DNA of 5,457 bases, taken from NCBI GenBank assembly GCA_017483235.1, contig JAFULE010000028.1, positions 1-5,457 on the forward strand, in the 5' to 3' direction. The notes beneath the pieces are model-generated. The model was not told where the DNA came from and ran no database searches. It worked only from the letters and a program-made list of their open reading frames with translations. This document shows, one piece after another, positions 1 to 4,675 of this stretch (position 1 is the stretch's first letter; each line of letters starts with the position of its first letter). This stretch comes from Faecalibacterium sp. Lineage in GTDB: Bacteria > Bacillota > Clostridia > Oscillospirales > Ruminococcaceae. The translations under genes and the position numbers were made by a program.

Positions 1-36
1 GTGGGGTGCAGATACCCCGGCCGCGAATAATCCTAA

Positions 37-71
37 TTGAAATTGTACCATGACAAAAAATATGATACAAT
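37..71 (+). promoter_or_regulatory. Promoter of the TetR-type regulator gene
   Basis: A -35-like TTGAAA (37-42) lies 18 bases before a -10-like TATGAT (61-66), in an AT-rich island of otherwise GC-rich DNA. An alternative pairing, TTGTAC (43-48) with TACAAT (66-71) at 17 bases, is also possible. Transcription would begin about 30 bases before the ATG at 106. The same bases read on the minus strand give TTGTAT (70-65), 17 bases, then TACAAT (47-42), so a divergent promoter firing leftward out of the window may overlap it. Matches are by eye; no start site is known. Confidence 0.6.
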
Positions 72-93
72 ATGTTTCACAAATACGATACAA
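43..93. promoter_or_regulatory. Inverted-repeat operator, probable TetR autoregulatory site
   Basis: TTGTACCAT (43-51) and ATGATACAA (62-70) form an inverted repeat with 9-base arms, one mismatch and a 10-base spacer. It sits across the spacer and -10 region of the promoter. A third copy of the right arm, ACGATACAA, occurs at 85-93 just before the ribosome binding site. TetR-family dimers usually bind palindromes in the promoter of their own or a divergent gene, so autorepression is a reasonable inference. The spacing is rather wide for a single dimer, and two dimers or an unrelated regulator remain possible. Confidence 0.5.
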
Positions 94-105
94 AAGAGGG
101 AAATT

Positions 106-672
106 ATGTATCACATCAAGCCGGATAAGCGTTCGGCGGCTTCGGCCGACCGCATTGCACAGGGTCTGCTGACCTGCCTGAATACCATGCCGCTGAAGAC
201 GATCACCGTGTCGGATCTGCACCGGGCTACCGGGCTGAGCCGGGCCACCTTTTACCGCCTGTTCGATACCATCGAGGATGTATTGCAGTATCATTTCGAC
301 TGCACGCTGGTCGATTTTGCCCGGCGCAGCAGCCGGGAATTGCCCAACGGAATTTTGGCCCTGCTGAAGGAAACCGTGGTGCTGAGCATGGAAAACCATG
401 CGTTTCTGAAAATTCTGGTGGACAACGGCCGGTTCGATCTGGTGCATCGGTACATCGAGCAAAGCTTTCATCTGTCGGGTGTGGAAGAAAAGCTGCAGCT
501 GAACCGGTGGCAGCCGGTGGAGCGGGACTATATTCTGGCTCAGTTTTCCATGTCGATCGTAGCGGTGCTGGTGGCATGGGAGCGCAACGGCCGCAGCCAT
601 AGTGCTGCACAGGTGGTGGAATACCTGCAGCACTATGCACAGATTGTGGAAAAACTGAACGGAGAGGGGTAA
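106..672 (+). CDS. TetR/AcrR family transcriptional regulator
   Basis: A 188-residue one-component DNA-binding regulator. The N-terminal TetR helix-turn-helix spans about residues 12-60, with the recognition part at 34-53 (SDLHRATGLSRATFYRLF), the classic family signature. The C-terminal two thirds are helical and would bind an unknown ligand and dimerise; this part gives no hint of the ligand. The chosen start is the ATG at 106, preceded by AGAGGG (95-100) five bases upstream; a longer frame from TTG at 37 would run through the promoter and operator and is unlikely. The length is normal for the family. An inverted repeat in its promoter suggests autoregulation. The gene is convergent with the flavin reductase-rubredoxin gene, so the regulated target is more likely itself or a divergent gene left of the window. 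Family assignment is secure, function is not. Confidence 0.9.
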   Translation: MYHIKPDKRSAASADRIAQGLLTCLNTMPLKTITVSDLHRATGLSRATFYRLFDTIEDVLQYHFDCTLVDFARRSSRELPNGILALLKETVVLSMENHAFLKILVDNGRFDLVHRYIEQSFHLSGVEEKLQLNRWQPVERDYILAQFSMSIVAVLVAWERNGRSHSAAQVVEYLQHYAQIVEKLNGEG

Positions 673-675
673 ACA

Positions 676-707
676 AAGCCCCGGGCACCTGCAGGCATCC
701 GGGGCTT
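676..707. terminator. Shared bidirectional terminator between convergent genes
   Basis: AAGCCCCGG (676-684) pairs perfectly with CCGGGGCTT (699-707) around a 14-base loop that itself contains the small palindrome CCTGCAGG. It begins 3 bases after the TetR stop codon and ends 7 bases before the stop of the minus-strand rubredoxin gene. On the minus strand the stem is followed by a T-rich TTTGTTTA, so it works best for that gene; on the plus strand there is only a poor T tract. Confidence 0.75.
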
Positions 708-714
708 GTGTGGG

Positions 715-1356
715 TTATTCGGCTTTGAACACGGTTTTGGGCTGGCGGCACAGCGGGCAGGTGTAGCTGTCGGGCAGCTGCTCGAAGGGGGTGTCGCCCT
801 CGTAAATATAGCCGCAGATGCCGCATTTCCACACCTTGCCGGCGGGGGCGGGCTCTTCTTCCGGCTGGTAGGTGGGGGCTGCCTTGGGGCTTTTGCCCTT
901 GATGACCTTATGGTAGTAGCTGTAGGTCATGGGTTCGCCGGGGCGGGGGGCGCCGTCGGTCACCCGGGCAAAAAACACGGTATGGGTGCCGGCATCATAA
1001 CTGCCGGTTACCTGACAGCTGAACCAGCCGCAGCCCACATTGGCGGGCACCGGGGCGCCCTCTTCAAAGGTGAAGTCCAGCCCGTCAAATTTGTTGGCTG
1101 TGCGGGCAGACTGAAAACCAAAGGTGCCGATCAGGCCGGGGTCGGTGTCCTGCGCAAGCAGGGTGACCGCAAAATAGCCGTGGCGGGAGATCAGGCTGTG
1201 GGTGTAGTTTTCCTTGTTGATGCTGACCGCTACGGTGGCGGGGCGGGAGGAGATCTGCATGATGCTGTTGGCCACACAGCCGCAGGGACGCATGCCGTCC
1301 AGCGCGGTGACCAGATATACGCCGTAGGAAAGATTGCGCAAAACCTTCAAATCCAT
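715..1356 (-). CDS. Flavin reductase-like / rubredoxin fusion protein (high-molecular-weight rubredoxin type)
   Basis: A 213-residue two-domain redox protein, probably cytoplasmic. Residues 1-150 resemble the FMN-binding split-barrel flavin reductase family (start MDLKVLRNLSYGVYLVTA, then SIMQISSRPATVAVSINK). A Pro/Glu-rich linker (about 161-174) leads to a C-terminal rubredoxin domain (175-213) whose iron would be held by Cys178, Cys181, Cys200 and Cys203 (CGIC and CPLC), all present. In the Moorella homologue Hrb such a fusion passes electrons from NAD(P)H through FMN and iron to a flavodiiron protein that reduces O2 or NO; that partner is not in this window, so the role here is inferred. 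The start is the ATG at 1356, with AAAGGAG at 1364-1370 upstream; an in-frame ATG at 1413 lacks this support. It is convergent with the TetR gene and separated from the upstream SDR gene by a strong terminator. I found no convincing -35/-10 pair in 1357-1440. Confidence 0.9.
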   Translation of the reverse strand: MDLKVLRNLSYGVYLVTALDGMRPCGCVANSIMQISSRPATVAVSINKENYTHSLISRHGYFAVTLLAQDTDPGLIGTFGFQSARTANKFDGLDFTFEEGAPVPANVGCGWFSCQVTGSYDAGTHTVFFARVTDGAPRPGEPMTYSYYHKVIKGKSPKAAPTYQPEEEPAPAGKVWKCGICGYIYEGDTPFEQLPDSYTCPLCRQPKTVFKAE

Positions 1357-1442
1357 AAGAAAGCTCCTTTCGCAAGCGAAAATTAACGGGAAAACCGAGA
1401 TTCTTGCCCTCAAAATACCAGATTCTGCCGCAAAATAAAAGG

Positions 1443-1489
1443 TGCTGCGCTGTTCATTGCCGAAAATCGTGGGAATGAACAGCGCAGCA
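1443..1489. terminator. Perfect 16-bp hairpin terminator after the SDR gene
   Basis: TGCTGCGCTGTTCATT (1443-1458) pairs without mismatch with AATGAACAGCGCAGCA (1474-1489), leaving a 15-base loop. On the minus strand the stem starts 33 bases past the SDR stop codon and is followed by CCTTTTATTTTG, a usable U tract. On the plus strand it is followed by TTTGCTTTTTT (1490-1500), so it could also stop rightward or antisense transcription. Genes on both sides are minus strand, so the main job is separating the SDR transcript from the rubredoxin gene. Confidence 0.85.
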
Positions 1490-1522
1490 TTTGCTTTTTT
1501 GGTCAGTTTGTGCCGGCGGCCA

Positions 1523-2272
1523 TCAGGTCATGTTGGCACCATCCACGTTCAGCACGGTGCCGGTGATATAGCTGGCCATGTCGCTGGCCAGGAACACAAA
1601 GGCACTGGCAACCTCTTCGGGCTCACCGACGCGGCCCAGAGGAATGGTGGCCGAAACACGCTTGACCATCTCTTCGGGCAGGGCGGCCACCATGTCGGTA
1701 CGGGTAACACCGGGGGCCACCGCATTCACGCGGATGTTGTCGCGGCCCAGCTCGCGGGCCAGGCTTTTGGTCATGCCGTTGATGGCAAACTTGGAGGTGG
1801 GATAGCCCACACCGGCAGGCTGGCCGTACAGGCTGACCATCGAGCTGGTGTTCAGAATGACGCCGCCGCCCTGCTGCTTCATCAGGGGGGCAACCGCCCT
1901 GGTGGCGTAGAATGCAGCGTTTACGTTCAGGCTCATGATGTTGTCAAAGCTTGCGGGGTCGTACTGGTACAGGGGATCGCGGGCCGAGATGCCGGCGTTG
2001 TTGACCAGAATGTCCACCCGGCCGAAGTGCTGGTTTACCTGTGCAACGGCGGCGGCCACTTCCTCGTAATTGGTCAGGCTGGGGCACATACCAATCACAT
2101 CCCAGTCGGCGTTTTCCGCGTGCAGCTTTTCCAGTGCGGTATCCACCGTTTGCTGGCGCGAGCCCCAAACGGCTACCTTGGCACCGTTTTCCAGATACAT
2201 TTTTACAATGGCATAACCGATGCCGCGGGTGCCGCCGGTGACGATGGCAACTTTGTTTTTGAGCAGTTCCAT
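1523..2272 (-). CDS. SDR family oxidoreductase, FabG-like (3-oxoacyl-ACP reductase type)
   Basis: A 249-residue classical short-chain dehydrogenase/reductase, the usual length for the group. The Rossmann-fold nucleotide motif TGGTRGIG is at 12-19 and NNAG at 91-94. The catalytic tetrad is complete: Asn116, Ser134, Tyr147 and Lys151 (YPTSK). Arg16 and Arg39 suggest NADP(H) rather than NAD(H). The C-terminal PLGRVGEPEEVAS...ASYITGTVLNVDGA region is typical of FabG-like enzymes. The likely reaction is reversible reduction of a ketone, possibly 3-oxoacyl-ACP, but SDR substrate cannot be read from sequence, and the gene is not among other fatty-acid genes, so a stand-alone reductase for another substrate is equally possible. 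The start is the ATG at 2272, with AAGGAG nine bases upstream; the frame extends further to 2317 without a ribosome site. It has its own promoter, palindromes over that promoter, and terminators on both sides, so it is monocistronic. Confidence 0.9.
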   Translation of the reverse strand: MELLKNKVAIVTGGTRGIGYAIVKMYLENGAKVAVWGSRQQTVDTALEKLHAENADWDVIGMCPSLTNYEEVAAAVAQVNQHFGRVDILVNNAGISARDPLYQYDPASFDNIMSLNVNAAFYATRAVAPLMKQQGGGVILNTSSMVSLYGQPAGVGYPTSKFAINGMTKSLARELGRDNIRVNAVAPGVTRTDMVAALPEEMVKRVSATIPLGRVGEPEEVASAFVFLASDMASYITGTVLNVDGANMT

Positions 2273-2339
2273 GGATGAATTCTCCTTTTGTATATGAGTA
2301 AATTCGGCCAAAGCCAAAAGGTGCGACCTTGGTGCAGTT

Positions 2340-2382
2340 CTGTTATAACAGAAAAAAGTTTGTTTGACAATAGTTTAACAAA
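2340..2382. promoter_or_regulatory. Two palindromes over the SDR promoter, candidate operators
   Basis: CTGTTATAACAG (2340-2351) is a perfect 12-base palindrome covering the -10 element. TTTGTTTGAC (2359-2368) and GTTTAACAAA (2373-2382) form an imperfect inverted repeat (8 of 10 pairs, 4-base spacer) covering the -35 element. Such positions suit a repressor that blocks RNA polymerase. Neither matches the operator by the TetR gene in this window, so the regulator is unknown; AT-rich promoters also give short palindromes by chance. Confidence 0.4.
2342..2370 (-). promoter_or_regulatory. Promoter of the SDR gene
   Basis: On the minus strand, TTGTCA (2370-2365) and TATAAC (2347-2342) are separated by exactly 17 bases, each one base from the sigma-A consensus. 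They lie in an AT-rich stretch between the terminator of the cyclophilin gene and the SDR start codon. The 5' leader would be roughly 65 bases long. Confidence 0.75.
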
Positions 2383-2403
2383 AAATGTGCGCTTTTTCCA
2401 AAC

Positions 2404-2431
2404 AAAAAAGGGGCAGCCCGCAGGGCTGCCC
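2404..2431 (-). terminator. Intrinsic terminator of the cyclophilin gene
   Basis: On the minus strand GGGCAGCCC (2431-2423) and GGGCTGCCC (2419-2411) form a perfect 9-bp GC-rich stem with a three-base loop, followed by CTTTTTTGTTT. It lies 23 bases past the stop codon of the peptidyl-prolyl isomerase gene and immediately before the SDR promoter. Confidence 0.95.
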
Positions 2432-2454
2432 GGCAAAGCAAAGAGGCTGCAGAG

Positions 2455-3201
2455 TTACAACTCACCATAGGTGGTAATGGTTACGCTGTTGATGGTGAAG
2501 GAGGCGGGGTGTTCTTCGGCGCTCTCGCTGCCCGAAGCGGCGGCCGCTTCGGCGGCGCTTTGGGTGTAGGTGATGTCGTCCACCACATCCATACCCTCAA
2601 TCACCTGCCCGAACACCGTGTCGGTATAATCCAAGTAGGGTGCACCGCCCACTGCCTGATAGGTGTCCAGCACCTCGGTGCGCCAACCGGCATCGGTCAT
2701 CATCTGCACCAGTTCATCAGCGGGAGGCTGGGGCAGGGTTTGCATAAAGTAAAATACGCTGCCGCCTTCACCGTCGGCGTTCATGGCGGCGCACAGCGCG
2801 CCGGAATAGTGGTGCAGCTGGTCGGTCACCTCGGCGGGATAACCGCTGCCGTTCCATTTGGTGGTGCTGCCGCCGGCTTCGTTCAGCCCGCCCTGCAGGC
2901 AGAAGCCGTAGTCTGCCCGGTGGAAGGCGGTGCCATCGTAAAAGCCGTCCTGCGCAAGGGCGGTAAAATTTTCGCAGGCCATGGGGGCCTGTTCGGGGTA
3001 CAGCACAGCCACGATTTTTCCGGCGGTGGTGTCAAAAACGGCTACCGGGGTGTCGTCGGCCGGCTTGCGGAACTGCAGCTCGTCACTGGAATAGTTTTTG
3101 CGGCGGATATCCGACCCGCCGCCGGCTTTGCTTCCGCCGCAGCCGCACAGCAAAGCGGCGCACAGTGCACAGCACAGCAGCAGGGAAAAAACTTTGCGCA
3201 T
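2455..3201 (-). CDS. Cyclophilin-type peptidyl-prolyl cis-trans isomerase, lipoprotein
   Basis: A 248-residue secreted, probably membrane-anchored proline isomerase that would help fold exported proteins. The N-terminus (MRKVFSLLLCCALCAALL) is a lipoprotein signal peptide ending in LCGC, with Cys21 as the likely lipidated residue, followed by a Gly/Ser-rich linker. The cyclophilin domain runs about 52-213: DGTAFHR at 89-95, GFCLQGG at 99-105, and VFGQVIEGMDVVD at 196-208. By ungapped alignment with human CypA, Arg55, Phe60 and Gln63 are kept as Arg95, Phe100 and Gln103, while Gln111 becomes Val149 and His126 becomes Asp194, so the active site is partly altered. An insert of about 30 residues (155-185) before VGGAPYLD is common in clostridial relatives. 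The start is the ATG at 3201 with GAGGG at 3212-3208; the longer frame to 3357 has no signal peptide in place. It is divergent from the DUF1292 gene. Confidence 0.9.
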   Translation of the reverse strand: MRKVFSLLLCCALCAALLCGCGGSKAGGGSDIRRKNYSSDELQFRKPADDTPVAVFDTTAGKIVAVLYPEQAPMACENFTALAQDGFYDGTAFHRADYGFCLQGGLNEAGGSTTKWNGSGYPAEVTDQLHHYSGALCAAMNADGEGGSVFYFMQTLPQPPADELVQMMTDAGWRTEVLDTYQAVGGAPYLDYTDTVFGQVIEGMDVVDDITYTQSAAEAAAASGSESAEEHPASFTINSVTITTYGEL

Positions 3202-3269
3202 AAAATGCCCTCGTTTCTGATACAATATAACATGCCGCCCGCACCGGGGGCAGATGGATGTGTAAAAAC

Positions 3270-3278
3270 AGTATATCA
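3270..3278 (-). promoter_or_regulatory. Possible extended -10 promoter of the cyclophilin gene
   Basis: Minus-strand TGATATACT (3278-3270) has the TG-N-TATACT form of an extended -10 element. No good -35 is found 16-18 bases upstream. It would give a leader of about 60 bases before the ATG at 3201. A second AT-rich block at 3218-3231 could also serve as a -10, so the exact promoter is uncertain. Confidence 0.4.
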
Positions 3279-3336
3279 CATTCTGCCGCAGGGCGCGAGT
3301 GGGCGGGGCTGAAATTTGTGTGAACGGCTTTGCGTC

Positions 3337-3365
3337 TTGACGTGGGGGCCAAAACACGATACACT
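3337..3365 (+). promoter_or_regulatory. Promoter of the DUF1292 gene
   Basis: TTGACG (3337-3342) and TACACT (3360-3365) are separated by 17 bases, a good sigma-A type match, about 60 bases before the ATG at 3426. It is divergent from the cyclophilin gene promoter region. Confidence 0.7.
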
Positions 3366-3425
3366 ATAGGCGAATCATTCACACGAAAAAACGCCTGCGT
3401 GTACCGCGGCGGCAGGAGAATAACC

Positions 3426-3749
3426 ATGGCTGAGAAGAAAAATATGACCCCCGAACTGAACGAAGAGCTGCCCCCCATCGAGCTGCTGACTCTGGAAGAC
3501 GGCGACGGCAACGAGATCACCTTTGAGATCATTGCCTCGCTGGAGCATGAGGGCGAGCGCTATGTGGGCGTGGTGGAGTACATCGATGACCCCGAAAAGC
3601 TGACCGGCGAAGAGCAGCTGGTGATCCTGCACGTGGGCACCGATGACGAAGGCGACTACTACGACGTGGTGGAAGACGACGAAGAGCTTTACCAGGTGGG
3701 TAAAAAGATCGAAAAGCTGCTGGAGGATGAATACGATATTCAGGCCTGA
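3426..3749 (+). CDS. DUF1292 domain-containing acidic protein (YrzB-like)
   Basis: A 107-residue cytoplasmic protein of unknown function, matching the Firmicutes DUF1292 family in length and pattern (ITLED.DGNEI.FEI-like opening, EGERYVGVVEY, VILHVGTDDEGDYYDVVEDDEE). About a third of its residues are Asp or Glu (34 of 107) against seven Lys/Arg, so it is strongly acidic; no membrane segment, signal peptide or catalytic motif is visible. The start is the ATG at 3426 with AGGAG at 3414-3418, seven bases upstream; the frame is open back to 3330 but that part covers the promoter. In Bacillus the family member yrzB sits with the RuvX-like yrrK gene; that context is absent here, where it stands alone after its own promoter and is followed by a structured RNA. 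No clear terminator follows: GGCAG (3759-3763) and CTGCC (3775-3779) can pair but lack a T tract. Confidence 0.85.
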   Translation: MAEKKNMTPELNEELPPIELLTLEDGDGNEITFEIIASLEHEGERYVGVVEYIDDPEKLTGEEQLVILHVGTDDEGDYYDVVEDDEELYQVGKKIEKLLEDEYDIQA

Positions 3750-3802
3750 GCAGCCCTTGGCAGATAAAAAGATCCTGCCCGGCACGATTTGTTGCAGCTG
3801 TA

Positions 3803-3808
3803 TATAAT
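3803..3808 (+). promoter_or_regulatory. -10 element for the structured RNA
   Basis: A perfect TATAAT at 3803-3808 lies where a promoter for the structured RNA is expected, placing the 5' end near 3815. No respectable -35 is seen 16-18 bases upstream (CGGCAC or neighbours), so the element may depend on an activator, or the RNA may be partly read through from the DUF1292 transcript. Confidence 0.5.
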
Positions 3809-3814
3809 CCTACT

Positions 3815-4021
3815 AATCAATTATTGGGAGCCCGAAGTCCGTCGGTGGATTGCAGACCTCCCCGCCATGGCTGACCATGGAGGATCGATGAGGGAGCGTG
3901 AACCCGTTGGCAGAGCACCCACCTGTCCGTAAGGGTAGGTTTGATTTGGCTGCAGACGACCGGGCGGGATTGTTTTGTTGTAAATGGATGCGCGGCACAA
4001 CATCATGTGCCGCGTATTTTT
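3815..4021 (+). ncRNA. Structured RNA of unassigned class (free-standing ncRNA or 5' leader)
   Basis: About 200 bases without a credible protein frame fold into a compact RNA by hand. The closing helix is GCCCG (3830-3834) with CGGGC (3961-3965), continued by GTC (3837-3839) with GAC (3958-3960), GTC (3841-3843) with GAC (3955-3957), and TGCAG (3851-3855) with CTGCA (3950-3954). Inside are two arms: CCATGG (3865-3870) and CCATGG (3875-3880) around CTGA, which CTCCC (3858-3862) with GGGAG (3892-3896) may extend; and ACCTGTCC (3921-3928) with GGGTAGGT (3933-3940), eight pairs including two G-U, capped by a GTAA (GNRA-type) tetraloop. Single-stranded AACCCGTTGGCAGAGCACCC (3901-3920) and a T-loop-like TTTGATT (3940-3946) remain for tertiary contacts. 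A strong terminator ends it at 4021. Size and shape would allow 6S RNA or a raiA-type RNA, but I cannot assign a family; a riboswitch-like leader for the gene at 4043 is also possible. Confidence 0.7.
3991..4021 (+). terminator. Intrinsic terminator of the structured RNA, just before the peroxiredoxin-like gene
   Basis: CGCGGCACA (3991-3999) pairs perfectly with TGTGCCGCG (4006-4014) around a six-base loop and is followed by TATTTTT (4015-4021). Only seven bases then separate it from the AAGGAAG ribosome site of the next gene, leaving no room for a promoter between them. It either ends a free-standing RNA or acts as an attenuator. Confidence 0.9.
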
Positions 4022-4042
4022 GATGAAAAGGAAGTGAACTCC

Positions 4043-4627
4043 ATGCGACAGGACCCGCTGACCGGCACGGTCATTCCGCGGTTTACCTACGACGCGCCCG
4101 GCGCGCCCGGCAATGATTTTTACGCGCTGTGCGACCACGAACTGCCGCTGGCGCTGGTGTTTCTGCCCAACTTCGGCCATCCCATCAGTCGGGAATATCT
4201 GAGCCGCTATACCGAAAGCATCCATGTACTGCAAAGTGGCCGGTTGGCCTGTGTAGTGCGCTCGGAGCCGCAGCGCATTGCCGAGCTTTTGGGCGGCGCG
4301 CAGCTGCCCTTTGCCCTGATTTGCGATGCCGAAGGGGTGCTGTATGAGCATTTTGGGGTAAAAACCACCACCAGTGCCCTGCAGGGTACCTTGCAGTCCC
4401 GCAAAATTTTCCGCAAAGCAAAGGCCGAGGGGTACCGGCCGGCAAAGGGCGAAGCCCAACTGCTGCCGTTGACCATGTTGGTGGGCCGCAACGGGCAGGT
4501 GCTGTATGCCTACCACGGCAAAAGCCTGACCGATCTGCCCGAGGACTGCGCCGCGTGGGAGACGGTGTGCAGTCATCTGCGCCATCGGTTGGGGCTGGAT
4601 CTGCAGCCGGATGAGGAACTGGCATAA
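4043..4627 (+). CDS. Peroxiredoxin-like (AhpC/TSA, PRX_like2 type) protein lacking the redox cysteines
   Basis: A 194-residue thioredoxin-fold protein. LPLALVFLPNFGHPISREYLSRY (34-56) aligns with the strand and helix that in this peroxiredoxin-like group read FGCPFCRE; here the CxxC is HPIS (His46, Ile48, Ser49 by position), so the peroxidatic and partner cysteines are gone. LPFALICDAEGVLYEHFGV (88-106) and LTMLVGRNGQVLYAYHGKSLTDLP (143-166) match later parts of the fold. Five cysteines remain (30, 70, 94, 169, 176), none in the usual active-site place. Classical peroxidase activity is therefore unlikely; a binding, sensor or structural role is possible but unknown. No signal peptide, so cytoplasmic. 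The start is the ATG at 4043 with AAGGAAG (4028-4034) eight bases upstream; an open frame back to 3941 crosses the terminator. Transcription probably comes by read-through of the preceding RNA. Family call fairly sure, function not. Confidence 0.8.
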   Translation: MRQDPLTGTVIPRFTYDAPGAPGNDFYALCDHELPLALVFLPNFGHPISREYLSRYTESIHVLQSGRLACVVRSEPQRIAELLGGAQLPFALICDAEGVLYEHFGVKTTTSALQGTLQSRKIFRKAKAEGYRPAKGEAQLLPLTMLVGRNGQVLYAYHGKSLTDLPEDCAAWETVCSHLRHRLGLDLQPDEELA

Positions 4628-4639
4628 ACAGCAAAAAGT

Positions 4640-4671
4640 CCCTTCCTGCTTTAGGCGGGAAGGGCTTTTTT
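4640..4671. terminator. Bidirectional terminator between convergent genes
   Basis: CCCTTCCTGC (4640-4649) pairs with GCGGGAAGGG (4655-4664) as a 10-bp stem with one G-U pair and a five-base loop, followed by CTTTTTT (4665-4671) on the plus strand. AAAAG before it (4634-4638) gives a T-rich tail on the minus strand. It begins 12 bases after the stop of the peroxiredoxin-like gene and ends 4 bases before the stop of the minus-strand DUF378 gene. Confidence 0.93.
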
Positions 4672-4675
4672 GCAC

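Noticed and set aside
1..40. Ends of plus-strand frames stopping at 28-30 or 38-40, possibly the tail of an upstream gene
   Set aside because: Ten to twelve codons give no recognisable sequence, and the divergent-promoter pattern would fit a minus-strand neighbour equally well.
37..105. N-terminal extension of the TetR protein from a TTG at 37
   Set aside because: It would translate the promoter and operator; the ATG at 106 has a good Shine-Dalgarno and gives a normal family N-terminus.
1368..1381. Small palindrome TTTCGC-AA-GCGAAA beside the rubredoxin gene ribosome site
   Set aside because: A two-base spacer makes a poor RNA hairpin and nothing else supports an operator there.
1442..2278. 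Long plus-strand open frame of 278 codons opposite the SDR gene, and a similar one at 2509-3312 opposite the cyclophilin gene
   Set aside because: Both are Gly/Ala/His/Val-rich mirror frames of GC-rich genes, with no family signature or ribosome site, while the minus-strand frames carry complete catalytic motifs.
2509..2565. GC-rich Ala/Ser-coding run near the end of the cyclophilin gene, looking like a repeat tract
   Set aside because: It encodes a low-complexity Ala/Ser/Glu segment (AAEAAAASGSESAEE) within a continuous frame and is not a tandem DNA repeat.
3218..3228. TGATACAATAT, identical to 63-73 in the TetR promoter, near the cyclophilin gene start
   Set aside because: An 11-base match is expected a few times by chance in a window this size and the inverted partner arm is missing, so a regulatory link is not supported.
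3901..3950. tRNA-like string GTTGGCAGAGCACC followed by GGTTTGATT, resembling a D arm and T loop
   Set aside because: There is no acceptor stem, no GCTC to pair with GAGC, no anticodon stem of the right size and no CC closing a T stem, so it is not a tRNA gene.
3821..4675. Minus-strand open frame of 284 codons across the structured RNA and the peroxiredoxin-like gene
   Set aside because: It lacks any recognised domain, runs through two terminators and opposes a supported plus-strand gene.
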